Shown here: positions 55,235 through 63,859 of the stretch, piece after piece | How the letters are laid out: the number at the start of each line of letters is the position of its first letter | How positions within the stretch are numbered: position 1 is the first letter of the stretch | From: Paraglaciecola sp. MB-3u-78 | GTDB lineage: Bacteria > Pseudomonadota > Gammaproteobacteria > Enterobacterales > Alteromonadaceae | DNA length: 64,000 nucleotides | Reading direction: 5' to 3' | NCBI RefSeq assembly: GCF_002835935.1 | Contig: NZ_PJCF01000005.1 | Span: 124,001-188,000, forward strand | The notes under the pieces: generated by a model | Told to the model about the DNA's origin: nothing | Database searches by the model: none | Seen by the model: only the letters and a program-made list of their open reading frames with translations | Translations under genes and position numbers: made by a program

Positions 55235-56164
55235 ATGAAGTATGCGGTAATTGGTACTGGCGCTATTGGTGGTTATTACGGTGCTATGTTAGCCCGCAAT
55301 GGAATGGATGTGCATTTTTTGCTCCACAGTGATTTCCATCACGTTAATGAACAGGGGTTACGGATAGATTCTATCAACGGTAACTTCAACGTTGCTGTTA
55401 AGGCATATGCCAAGCCTGAAGATATGCCACTGTGCGATGTCGCCATTGTCGCTTTAAAAACAACGAATAATCATTTGCTTGAAGTATTGCTGCCGCAGGT
55501 CGTAAAGCACACTGGGATTGTGGTGATCATGCAAAATGGCTTAGCCGTGGAGCAGGTCGCTGCTGACATTTTACCCCAGGCGAGCATTATTGGTGGTTTG
55601 TGTTTTATTGGTAGCACCAAAATTGGCCCTGGTCATATTAAACATAGCGATTTTGGGATGGTTAGTCTGGGGCATTATATGAAGGACGAATCTGCAGCCG
55701 GCATCACTCCCGAGTTGGGACTGGTGACTGAGGATTTCCTTGCTTGTGGTATTGACGTAAAACCTGTTGAGAATTTGTGCTTTTTACGCTGGCAAAAGTT
55801 GGTTTGGAATGTGCCTTTCAACGGACTCTCAGTCGTGCTTAACAGTAGTACCTCTGCACTTCTCAGTCAGCAAAACTCCCGTGAATTAATTAAATCTATC
55901 ATGCTAGAGGTGATTGCCGCCGCGAATGCTTGTGGGCAGTCCCTTAGCACTTCGATGGCCGAGGTAATGCTCGTGAATACCGAGACTAAGATGCAGGGCT
56001 ACGCGCCTAGTATGAAAGTTGACTATGATCACAACCGTCCCTTGGAAATTAATGCTATATATCAATCGATGATCGACCGTGCTGCGCGATCGGGTGCAGA
56101 TATGAAACTTGCTAGAATGCTTGCTCAGCAGCTACGGTTTTTGAGCCGTGATGATGCTCAATAA
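55235..56164 (+). CDS. 2-dehydropantoate 2-reductase family protein (copy 2)
   Basis: 309 residues from ATG 55235, which has GGAG in front; a GTG 12 bp earlier lies in that site. NADP motif YAVIGTGAIGGYYGAMLARNG, substrate Lys in RWQKLVWNVPFNGLSVV and the closing KVDYDHNRPLEINAIYQSMI are family-typical. Clearly only a distant paralogue of copy 1 (different C-terminus). Reduces a 2-oxo acid with NADPH. Confidence 0.87.
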   Translation: MKYAVIGTGAIGGYYGAMLARNGMDVHFLLHSDFHHVNEQGLRIDSINGNFNVAVKAYAKPEDMPLCDVAIVALKTTNNHLLEVLLPQVVKHTGIVVIMQNGLAVEQVAADILPQASIIGGLCFIGSTKIGPGHIKHSDFGMVSLGHYMKDESAAGITPELGLVTEDFLACGIDVKPVENLCFLRWQKLVWNVPFNGLSVVLNSSTSALLSQQNSRELIKSIMLEVIAAANACGQSLSTSMAEVMLVNTETKMQGYAPSMKVDYDHNRPLEINAIYQSMIDRAARSGADMKLARMLAQQLRFLSRDDAQ

Positions 56165-56215
56165 AAAGTGTGATGAGTAAATAAAAGGGAGCAGTTCCAA
56201 ATTAGACGATAATGG

Positions 56216-56428
56216 CTATAAGCAACACCCGCCACCCTCTTGAATAGGAGGGCATTGCACTGTGCCGTAAGAGCAATATACACAGCAATCTCCCGCCAAG
56301 GGTTTCAGCACGACTTTACAAAACTCACATTCGTAAAACCATTGACACGCATCTGTCGGCATTACTTCCGCTTTGCTTTGGTTACATTTGGGACATGTAA
56401 TAGTTGACTCAAGGGTTACATTTGACAT
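56216..56428 (-). CDS. Small Cys-rich protein of mercury loci
   Basis: 70 residues with ten-plus cysteines: CPKC, CEFC, GDCCVYCSYG and a terminal GGGCCL. The GDCCVxCSYGxVxCPP phrase is one I know from small proteins next to merT/merC genes. It probably binds Hg2+ or Zn2+. The start overlaps the merC stop by 13 bp, so it is the last gene of that operon. Confidence 0.8.
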   Translation of the reverse strand: MSNVTLESTITCPKCNQSKAEVMPTDACQWFYECEFCKVVLKPLAGDCCVYCSYGTVQCPPIQEGGGCCL

Positions 56429-56805
56429 TGTGGTGGCCTTGCAGGTTTAAAAATATCTAGAAGTGACATAACAAGCATCAACATAAGTGACACATAAAAC
56501 AGGTAGGTGCTCCACCCATACTGCCACAATGGGTACAAAGTTAGCAGCACAGCTATAGGCGCTAAAACGGATAACATGCCACGCCAGTGCTGCTTGTGCT
56601 TCCACCAATTAACCACATTGCCAATTAAGGCGACACTGGCAAATATAGGGAGTAGTGTATTAATAGCTATCCCTTCGAACTGGCTTAATACTCCCAGACC
56701 CATAGTTGCGCCCAACGATCCGAGTAACGGGAAGCAAGCGGCGCAACTCAATGCTGACAGCCACGTTCCCGCCAAACCTGTTTTTTCTAATATCTGTCTA
56801 AACAT
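56416..56805 (-). CDS. merC: MerC-type mercuric transport protein
   Basis: 129 residues from ATG 56805, chosen because AGAGG lies 8 bp before it. Four membrane helices; the first has the Hg-binding pair Cys21 and Cys24 in SCAACFPLLG, as in MerC. It brings Hg(II) inwards or across the membrane. In this locus there is no mercuric reductase gene nearby, so uptake is not matched by a visible detoxification enzyme. Confidence 0.8.
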   Translation of the reverse strand: MFRQILEKTGLAGTWLSALSCAACFPLLGSLGATMGLGVLSQFEGIAINTLLPIFASVALIGNVVNWWKHKQHWRGMLSVLAPIAVLLTLYPLWQYGWSTYLFYVSLMLMLVMSLLDIFKPARPPQCQM

Positions 56806-56831
56806 CGGACACCTCTGTATCATCAGAAGTA

Positions 56832-56863
56832 ACTATAAACCCCGTAGTAAACCCCAGAGTCAA
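56832..56863 (-). promoter_or_regulatory. MerR-type promoter with 20-bp spacer
   Basis: On the minus strand TTGACT (-35, 56858-56863) and TATAGT (-10, 56832-56837) are separated by 20 bp, the overlong spacing that MerR proteins correct by twisting DNA. Within the spacer GGGGTTTA is repeated. The -35 touches the end of the merR gene, so merC has its own inducible promoter. Confidence 0.65.
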
Positions 56864-56864
56864 C

Positions 56865-57254
56865 CTAGGCGTATAAAGAATTAATTACTGGGCAACTGTG
56901 CTTGTCTGGGTTTGATTCGCAGGTCGAAATAACCAACTCTAATCCACGTTGGAGCTTTACTAAGCCAGCTATTTTTTCACGAACTACTCGGATTTTGTCA
57001 TGTGCTAACGATTCCATGTCGTGGCATTGTAATTCTTTTATGTTCAACAACTTCTTTGTTTCACTGAGGGTAAATCCTAGCGCCTTCACTCTTTTAATAA
57101 AGATGATTTCTTTTACAATCGAATCTGGATAAATGCGGTATCCAATGTCAGGCTTTACAGGCTGAGAAATAAGTCCCTTCTGTTCATAGAATCTGATTGT
57201 CTCAATACCTACGCTAACTTCTTTTGCAAGCACGCCAATTGTTCTTTTCATCAT
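56865..57254 (-). CDS. merR: MerR-type mercury-responsive regulator
   Basis: About 129 residues; in-frame starts GTG 57257, ATG 57254 and ATG 57251 all occur, and I use the middle. N-terminal MerR HTH (IGVLAKEVSVGIETIRFYEQKGL) and wing (GYRIYPDSIVKEI). Three cysteines (ELQCHD, STCESN, HSCPVI) have spacings of 35 and 9, exactly those of Cys82, Cys117 and Cys126 of Tn501 MerR, so it should bind Hg(II). It controls the merC promoter downstream. Confidence 0.87.
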   Translation of the reverse strand: MMKRTIGVLAKEVSVGIETIRFYEQKGLISQPVKPDIGYRIYPDSIVKEIIFIKRVKALGFTLSETKKLLNIKELQCHDMESLAHDKIRVVREKIAGLVKLQRGLELVISTCESNPDKHSCPVINSLYA

Positions 57255-57257
57255 CAC

Positions 57258-57824
57258 ACTTAAACTCAGTAGTTTAGTACGGAGTATTCAAGATGCGTTG
57301 TCGTCTTGTCAACACTAATATCAATTGTGTTCTAGTGACTTAGTAAGCGTTGAGATTGGGTGTTTTATTACTTTGGGTGTTTTAGTTATTTTTGAGGCAT
57401 CATGTTTTTCATTTTATGAAAAACGACGTTTTATTTCTATCTAACCTGAACTCGGGTTAAGACGTACCGCTTCCTCTAAAGTAATCTTAATAAAAACAAT
57501 AGGTTAAAATATCACTATTTATCTAGTCGCTTATTTACTGCATCCAGTGCTGATATTATTGTGTTTATCGAGGCGAGCTTGTGAAGGAATAGCCAGCTAT
57601 TGAGAGCAAGTTCAACGAAGATAGGCGCAATAATAGCGGTGCTGGACGGTATGGCTTATCCCTAGTTCAGGTTATCTATACATAGACAATATTAACAAGC
57701 ACACTAAGATTCTGAAATAATCTGCCCGTTATTACTGTCTTAATGCCAGTGAATTTGAGTTAAAAAAACGTCAATCAATCCAGCAGATATCCACTTTGAT
57801 TAATCCTAAACATGGGAATGAATA
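57258..57824. other. Gap containing a MITE-like element
   Basis: 567 bp without genes; most of it is the element at 57441-57674. Promoters of merR and of the GST gene lie at the sides. Confidence 0.5.
57441..57674. mobile_element. MITE-like element with 28-bp inverted ends
   Basis: The left end (57442-57469, starting TAACCTGAACTCGGGTTAAG) and the right end (57647-57674, ending CTAGTTCAGGTTA) are inverted copies with about 24 of 28 bases matching. The pentamer TCTAT flanks both sides (57436-57440 and 57675-57679), a probable target duplication. It has no transposase ORF, so it would depend on an IS elsewhere in the genome. Family not determined. Confidence 0.65.
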
Positions 57825-58598
57825 ATGTCTGAAGTAACCCTCTATATTTACCCCACCAGTCCTTATGCGGCAAAGGTTGCGGCAGTTTTACATTATAAAC
57901 ACATTCCCTTTAAAGTGGTGCATGTCGATCCCATTTCAAAAAAAGAACTGGCCTTTACGCAAAAACCTATTGTACCCACTATAAAAATTGACGATGAATG
58001 GTTGCAAGATTCGACGCCGATCTGTTTGCTGCTTGAGGAACGTTTTGTCGGCCCCACCATACTTGGCGAAAATGCCGAACAAAAGGCCCATATAATTAAA
58101 TTAGATCAATGGGTATCCAATAGCGTCTTACCTGCATCCTTTCGTGGTTTGATCCACTGGGACGGGAATTATTTCACCTGGCTGGCCGATCGGTGGCGTT
58201 ATTGTGAGGTTTTTCATCAATCAAAACCTTTACCCTTGATACTCAGAATGTTTTATCCTTGGTTAGTACAACGTACAGGTTTTATTCGCGCCCATGCAAA
58301 ATTAACTTCCTGGGATGAGCCTTTGTATAAAATGCGTAAACGTTTGTTGAATGAATTTCTAGAGCATCTAGGAAATGGACCTTTTTTAGGCGGTTATCAC
58401 AGCCCTTCATTAGCCGATTTCGCCTTATTTCCCGCAATGTCATTGCCCTGGTTAGTTGGCTTAAAACAAAAAAATATTTTTATTGAAAATGAAAAACTGC
58501 AGCAATGGTTAAAAAATGTGGCAGCGAAATTACCGCAACACCCGCATTTGATCTCAGAAAAATGTATAAAAAGTAATCTTCTGCAGCACGTATTTTGA
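57825..58598 (+). CDS. Glutathione S-transferase family protein
   Basis: 257 residues. The thioredoxin-like front YIYPTSPYAAKVAAVLHYK, the cis-Pro QKPIVPTIKIDD and the DSTPICLLLEE glutathione-contact segment are intact; an all-helical C-terminal domain follows (GGYHSPSLADFALFPAMS). The first Ser/Pro-rich loop (TSPYA) suggests a Ser-type enzyme. Conjugation or reduction of an electrophile with glutathione is likely. It is a single-gene unit and its substrate is unknown. Confidence 0.85.
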   Translation: MSEVTLYIYPTSPYAAKVAAVLHYKHIPFKVVHVDPISKKELAFTQKPIVPTIKIDDEWLQDSTPICLLLEERFVGPTILGENAEQKAHIIKLDQWVSNSVLPASFRGLIHWDGNYFTWLADRWRYCEVFHQSKPLPLILRMFYPWLVQRTGFIRAHAKLTSWDEPLYKMRKRLLNEFLEHLGNGPFLGGYHSPSLADFALFPAMSLPWLVGLKQKNIFIENEKLQQWLKNVAAKLPQHPHLISEKCIKSNLLQHVF

Positions 58599-58657
58599 TC
58601 CGCGCTTAGGCAGCAACCTATCTACAGGTAAAAATAAAAGCCTGAAAAGATAAAACC

Positions 58658-59458
58658 CTAAAACCGAATTAAGGTTGCTTCGATATTGCGCACCATGCTT
58701 TTTAATTGTGGCGCCACTTCACCGCTCAAAAACTCTTGGGATAATCGAAATGCGGGGCCGCCAGCATTAAAGACATAGATTTGGCCTTGGGTGAGTTTTA
58801 ACGGCACTGCTATGGCTGTGGTATCGGGCTCCCAGTCGCCCCATGAATAGCAATATCCAAACTTCTCATAGTTTTCTAACGCTTGATCAACACCGGCTTT
58901 GATAGCTTCGAACTTATCGCCTAATTTTTCTTTGAAATGCCGCATAAAGAAATTTCGTTCTTCTTCTGATAAAGCCACTAAATAAGCTCGACCAGCGGCC
59001 GTAGTGGCCATCGGAATTTTATCACCAATCTCTTTCTTGAAGGTGACTATGTCTTTTGGGGCACAATGATCAACATAAATCATATCCAGTCGGTCTCTGT
59101 CGGCTAGGCCTACGGAAGTACCTGTTGCAATTGAAAGCTCTTTCATTAAGGGGTTTGCCACTTGGCGAATGGCAAGGTTGGAAACAAATGCATAACCCAA
59201 AGCTAACACGCCAGCCCCAAGTTGGTATTTTTCTAACCGCTTCGAATAAGTCAGGTAGCCCAAGCTTGTTAAGGTGTAAGTTAGCCGAGATATACTGGAT
59301 TTAGCCAATCCAGTACGTTGTGCAATTTCTTGATTGCCAAGAAATCCGTCTCCCGGATTAAATGCCCTTAATATATCTAATCCTCTGGCAAGGGCTTCGA
59401 CAAACTTACGATCTACTTCGCCCTTTTTATCTCTTGGCATACCAGTCAGTGTATTCAT
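58658..59458 (-). CDS. IclR-family transcriptional regulator (PcaR/PobR-like)
   Basis: 266 residues. N-terminal winged HTH (FLGNQEIAQRTGLAKSSISRLTYTLTSLGYL) and C-terminal effector domain (VGLADRDRLDMIYVDH ... ATTAAGRAYLVALS). IclR proteins of this sort control catabolic genes for aromatic acids or glyoxylate. No divergent target gene is close: the next gene, a LysR regulator, is on the same strand, so target is unknown. Confidence 0.88.
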   Translation of the reverse strand: MNTLTGMPRDKKGEVDRKFVEALARGLDILRAFNPGDGFLGNQEIAQRTGLAKSSISRLTYTLTSLGYLTYSKRLEKYQLGAGVLALGYAFVSNLAIRQVANPLMKELSIATGTSVGLADRDRLDMIYVDHCAPKDIVTFKKEIGDKIPMATTAAGRAYLVALSEEERNFFMRHFKEKLGDKFEAIKAGVDQALENYEKFGYCYSWGDWEPDTTAIAVPLKLTQGQIYVFNAGGPAFRLSQEFLSGEVAPQLKSMVRNIEATLIRF

Positions 59459-59737
59459 TTTGCACTACTCAATTGTTTATCACGTTAGGCGTATTGACTT
59501 GTTGCAACTGCCGATACGTTTTTAAAATTATAAAAATAATAATCTGATTATTTTCAATAACAAAGGTCATTATACATAGGTTTAAGGATAAAATTTATAG
59601 ATTAGTAAATAGTAGCGAAACCAGTCAAAAATACCTTATCTAGGATTTCCTAATTTGGCCTGTTGCTAGGTTCTAAATTTTATAAAAAGAGTTATAAACT
59701 GGCTTGAGAGATGCTCTGGCTCGAGCTCCATTTACAC

Positions 59738-60619
59738 TTAGTTTGTAGGCTCAACAGTTGAGCTTAAATAAGTCATGAACACCTTACTGGCCTTAGAAAG
59801 ATAGTGATTTTTTTTCCATGCCAAGCTCAACTTAAATTCGATTTTTGGCTCAAAGGGTACAGATGTCATCTGCTGTTCATTTTGTAAAATTCGGGCTAGG
59901 CAAGTAGTAATTCCCACCTTATTGCGCACTAATGATTTTTGCAACTCAATAAGATTGGTTTCCATACGGACATCTAATGGGAGTTGATGTTTTTTTGAAT
60001 ATTGACTGACTACTTCACGTAAAAAGTAACCCTCATGAAATAACACTAGTGGCTGCTGACAAAATTGTGCCAGTGATAGAGTTTGTTGAGTGGCTAGTGG
60101 ATGAGAGCTAACCATGCCTGCCACTATTTCTTCATTAATAAGTTGCGTGTAACGTAGTTGTGAATTTTCTAAATCACCACGTATTAAGGCTAGATCAAGT
60201 TCGCTATTGAGTAACATTTTCTCAAGTGCTGCGGTGCCTTGGTCAACTAAGTGGATTTTTATTTTTGGGTATTTTTGCTTAAATTTGGTCAATATTTTGG
60301 GGAAGTAATAAGAGCCCATCATTGCGGAAACGCCAAAACGAATTGTGCCTCTTTCTAGATCTTTTAGTTCTTCTAACTCTAATTCAACTTGTTTTGCTTG
60401 ACTTAATAACTGGATTGCCAGTTTATGCAGGACTTGACCTTCAGCCGTTAATAAGGCGTGCTTGTCAGCACGATTAATTAACTTAAGCCCTACTTCTTGT
60501 TCTAGCTTTTGAATGGCAACGGTTAATGCTGGTTGCGCAATGCCTATTTTCTGTGCTGCCCGAGTAAAGTTGCCTAACGCCGCTAACTGACAAAAATATT
60601 CAAGACGTTTCAAATTCAT
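59738..60619 (-). CDS. LysR-family transcriptional regulator
   Basis: 293 residues. HTH at 1-60 (RLEYFCQLAALGNFTRAAQKIGIAQPALTVAIQKLE region) followed by the substrate-binding domain (GTIRFGVSAMMGSYYFPKIL). It is divergent from the glutaryl-CoA dehydrogenase gene with a 130-bp gap, the usual arrangement for a LysR protein controlling its neighbour, so it is probably a GcdR-like regulator of glutarate catabolism. Confidence 0.88.
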   Translation of the reverse strand: MNLKRLEYFCQLAALGNFTRAAQKIGIAQPALTVAIQKLEQEVGLKLINRADKHALLTAEGQVLHKLAIQLLSQAKQVELELEELKDLERGTIRFGVSAMMGSYYFPKILTKFKQKYPKIKIHLVDQGTAALEKMLLNSELDLALIRGDLENSQLRYTQLINEEIVAGMVSSHPLATQQTLSLAQFCQQPLVLFHEGYFLREVVSQYSKKHQLPLDVRMETNLIELQKSLVRNKVGITTCLARILQNEQQMTSVPFEPKIEFKLSLAWKKNHYLSKASKVFMTYLSSTVEPTN

Positions 60620-60750
60620 GTTACAACACTCTATAATAAAAAATTATCGAAAATATAAAAACTATATATTATATTTATTCTTGTTTTAAGCATAGAGTAA
60701 TCCTATAAATTAGACTATTGCCTATAAAAATATATAAACGGAGCCACCCT

Positions 60751-61932
60751 ATGAGCCAAAAGTTAACCTCTTTTAACTGGCAAGATCCGATGTTTCTTGA
60801 CAGCCAACTTACCGAAGAAGAGCGCATGATCCGTGATACTGCTCATGATTATTGCCAACAAAAACTGCTACCACGTGTGCTTGAAGCCAATAGACATGAG
60901 CACTTCGATCGCGAAATAATGAATGAACTTGGGCAGTTAGGACTGTTGGGGGCGACCTTGCCTTCACAATACGGTGGCAGTGACGTCAATTATGTCAGTT
61001 ATGGCTTGGTTGCTCGTGAAGTCGAACGTGTGGATAGTGGTTATCGCAGCGCCATGAGTGTGCAATCGTCACTGGTTATGCACCCAATATATTCATACGG
61101 TACTGAAGAACAACGCATGAAGTACTTACCTAAATTGGCTTCTGGTGAATGGGTAGGGTGTTTTGGTTTGACTGAGCCAAACTCAGGTAGTGATCCTGCA
61201 TCGATGACCACTCACGCCAAAAAAGTGGACGGTGGTTATGCATTAACGGGCAATAAAATGTGGATCACCAATTCACCCATAGCCGATGTGTTTGTGGTGT
61301 GGGGCAAACTCGAAGGTAAAATTCGTGGTTTTGTGCTGGAAAAAGGCATGCAGGGTTTATCTGCACCGAAAATTGAAGGTAAGTTTTCTTTACGTGCTTC
61401 GATAACGGGCGAAATTGTTATGGATAACGTGTTTGTGCCAGAAGAAAACATGTTCCCAGAAATTAAAGGGTTAGCAGGGCCTTTTGGTTGTTTAAATAAA
61501 GCCCGTTACGGTATTGCTTGGGGCTCGATTGGCGCAGCAGAATTTTGTTTTAATGCTGCTAGAACTTACACCTTAGATCGTGAACAATTTGGTCGTCCTT
61601 TGGCTGCCAATCAGTTAATTCAAAAGAAATTGGCTGATATGGAAACGGAGATTACCCTTGGTTTGCAGGGCTGCTTACAAATGGGACGTTTGATGGATGC
61701 AAATCAGTGTCCAGTTGAATTAATTTCTCTAATGAAGCGTAATAATTGTGGTAAGTCTCTTGATATTGCTCGGGTTTCACGTGATATGCATGGTGGCAAC
61801 GGTATCAGTGATGAATATGGCGTGATCCGCCATGTCATGAATCTAGAAGCAGTGAATACCTATGAAGGTACTCATGATGTCCATGCCCTCATTTTAGGAC
61901 GAGCCATCACCGATATTCAGGCGTTTTATTAA
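60751..61932 (+). CDS. gcdH: Glutaryl-CoA dehydrogenase
   Basis: 393 residues from ATG 60751 (GGAG in front). Acyl-CoA dehydrogenase fold; the glutaryl-type marks are [39 protein letters not shown] and catalytic Glu372 in [19 protein letters not shown]. It oxidises and decarboxylates glutaryl-CoA to crotonyl-CoA in lysine, tryptophan or aromatic catabolism. A terminator follows 35 bp downstream. No glutaryl-CoA transferase gene lies next to it here. Confidence 0.95.
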   Translation: MSQKLTSFNWQDPMFLDSQLTEEERMIRDTAHDYCQQKLLPRVLEANRHEHFDREIMNELGQLGLLGATLPSQYGGSDVNYVSYGLVAREVERVDSGYRSAMSVQSSLVMHPIYSYGTEEQRMKYLPKLASGEWVGCFGLTEPNSGSDPASMTTHAKKVDGGYALTGNKMWITNSPIADVFVVWGKLEGKIRGFVLEKGMQGLSAPKIEGKFSLRASITGEIVMDNVFVPEENMFPEIKGLAGPFGCLNKARYGIAWGSIGAAEFCFNAARTYTLDREQFGRPLAANQLIQKKLADMETEITLGLQGCLQMGRLMDANQCPVELISLMKRNNCGKSLDIARVSRDMHGGNGISDEYGVIRHVMNLEAVNTYEGTHDVHALILGRAITDIQAFY

Positions 61933-61966
61933 ACACTAGCGAATTTGGCAACTGTATAGATGTCGA

Positions 61967-61996
61967 TTGAAGCCGCTTAGTTGAGGCTTCATTTTA
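61967..61996 (+). terminator. Terminator after gcdH
   Basis: TGAAGCC (61968-61974) and GGCTTCA (61985-61991) with a 10-base loop, then TTTTAT. Also suits the convergent response-regulator gene weakly. Confidence 0.7.
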
Positions 61997-62081
61997 TCTA
62001 TAAAACGTTGCTTGAAAAAGCCGCGTAGCTTTTGAACAAATACTCGAGGAATAATCAAAAAGTATCTTAAGTTAAGTCGAA

Positions 62082-62699
62082 CTACAACCAACCATTTTGA
62101 TGGGCAATTCTGGCTGCTTCTATCCTGTTTTTAGCGTTGAGTTTGCTGGATGCTGAAGATAGATAATTACGCACAGTGCCCGTGGATAAAAATAGTTTTT
62201 TGGCTATATCTTCGGTGGAAAGTCCATCTTTAGCTAATCGTAAAGCGTGGCGTTCTTTGTCTGAAAGTGGATCTTTTTCCATCCATGATTCCACCATCAA
62301 TTCTGGCGCAATCGCAGTCCCGCCTTGATGTACTTTTTGAATAGCGTCGATTAAGTCTTGAGAGGGTGAGTCTTTTAATAAGTAGCCTTTTACACCTGAA
62401 TCCATAGCTCGGCGTAAGTACCCACTTCGAGCAAAGGTAGTTAAAATTATGGTTTTACTCGGGACTTTTGATTCAAAAAGTTTTTGCGCGAGTTCTAATC
62501 CTGTCATATCTGGCATTTCAATATCGGTGAGTACAATGTCCACTCGCTCACTTTCGGTTGATTGAATGTAGTCAAAGGCTTGCTTGCCATTGGCGCAGCT
62601 TTGGACCACATGTAGGTTGTCTTCTAAATCTAAAATAGTCGCCAAAGCATTGAGCAGCATAGTTTGGTCTTCAGCCAAAAGAATGTTGATTTTTTTCAT
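62082..62699 (-). CDS. NarL/DesR-type response regulator
   Basis: 205 residues. Receiver domain with phosphoacceptor Asp59 (VLTDIEMPD), acidic pocket AEDQ at 10-11 and Lys in LLKDSPS; LuxR-type HTH at about 140-205 (LSDKERHALRLAKDGLSTEDIAKKL). Gene overlaps the kinase gene by 4 bp. The pair, preceded by an ABC permease, is the DesK/DesR or LiaSR-like arrangement that responds to membrane state and controls a transporter. Confidence 0.92.
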   Translation of the reverse strand: MKKINILLAEDQTMLLNALATILDLEDNLHVVQSCANGKQAFDYIQSTESERVDIVLTDIEMPDMTGLELAQKLFESKVPSKTIILTTFARSGYLRRAMDSGVKGYLLKDSPSQDLIDAIQKVHQGGTAIAPELMVESWMEKDPLSDKERHALRLAKDGLSTEDIAKKLFLSTGTVRNYLSSASSKLNAKNRIEAARIAHQNGWL

Positions 62700-63847
62700 A
62701 GTGATGAGTCTCTAGTCGCCATAGGCAAGCCAATTTCGCTCAATGTTCCGCTAAAATCGCCACCGCTTTTGATGCTTACAAAGCCATGAAGTTTTTGAAT
62801 ACGCTCTTCAATGCCTTTAATGCCAAATCCTTGGTGATGTGAATTATTAAAACCTTGTCCGTCGTCTTGCATGGCTAATACGATCTTGCCATTGTTAAGC
62901 TTGATGGTTGCGTTTACTTGAGTGGCATTGGCGTGTTTAATAATGTTTGTTACCAGTTCGCGCAGCACTATGGCTAGTTCTTTATTACTCGCTGAGTCTA
63001 ACTCGATTTGTTGTTCATCGATATTTTCAAACTGATAGTCAAAATGTATATCGACACTCGAAAATACATTTTTGGCGTTAGCCAGTTCACTGAGTAAATC
63101 ACTGGTGCGATAACCCGACACCACCTCGCGAACCTGGCTTAAGGCCGCGCGAGAAATGTCTTGTAGTTGTTTAATTTCGCCACGGGCTTTTTCGAGATCT
63201 TTATCTTGACCCTTATTCAAGAGTCTCCCTGCAAGATCGGCTTTTATAGTAATCACTGAAAAGGTATGTCCAATTAAATCATGCAGGTCACGGGCAATAC
63301 GCTCTCTTTCGGCTACTTGGGCTAAACGTTGGGTTTCTTTGCGGGATAAAACCAACTCTTGTTTATTTTGATGCAAAGCATATTGATAGATATTCAATAT
63401 GCCCACGATCAAGGTAAATGTCAGGGCAGGCAAATAAAAATAGATTACAAAATCAAAGATCCAGCTAATACCTGTTATCCATAGCAATATACCCATTAAC
63501 ACCGCAAAGGCATATTTAAGAGGTTTTAGTCTGCTGCAAAAAGCAGCTGCGTAGACAAATAACGTACTAGCGGTGGGAGTAACAAAAGTAGCTAAAGTGC
63601 CAATCAATACTATGCCGACTATATGATATATCGTCAGTTTGCTTTTAACCCAATGGGAATGAAAATATAGTCCCAAAAAGGTAATCACAGCTAAGAAGGT
63701 CCATACAAAATCCATCGGGTCTTGATGAAAAATGATCACAGGAACAAAAAATAACGGCAGGTAAATCAACCATACGTATGGCGAAAACTGTTCATTGAGA
63801 TTTCTAGGTAATAACCATGCATCGATTTTTTTTAAAGTATCTATCAC
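62696..63847 (-). CDS. DesK-like sensor histidine kinase
   Basis: 383 residues. Five or six N-terminal membrane helices (about 20-155), a coiled linker (LVLSRKETQRLAQVAERERIARDL), phospho-His189 in ARDLHDLIGHT (HisKA_3 type) and an HATPase domain with N-box ELVTNIIKHANA and GQGFNNSHHQGFGIKGIEER. Several-helix sensor regions of this class read membrane thickness or lipid perturbation. It phosphorylates the regulator encoded after it. Confidence 0.92.
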   Translation of the reverse strand: MIDTLKKIDAWLLPRNLNEQFSPYVWLIYLPLFFVPVIIFHQDPMDFVWTFLAVITFLGLYFHSHWVKSKLTIYHIVGIVLIGTLATFVTPTASTLFVYAAAFCSRLKPLKYAFAVLMGILLWITGISWIFDFVIYFYLPALTFTLIVGILNIYQYALHQNKQELVLSRKETQRLAQVAERERIARDLHDLIGHTFSVITIKADLAGRLLNKGQDKDLEKARGEIKQLQDISRAALSQVREVVSGYRTSDLLSELANAKNVFSSVDIHFDYQFENIDEQQIELDSASNKELAIVLRELVTNIIKHANATQVNATIKLNNGKIVLAMQDDGQGFNNSHHQGFGIKGIEERIQKLHGFVSIKSGGDFSGTLSEIGLPMATRDSSL

Positions 63848-63859
63848 CCGCTTTTCCTT

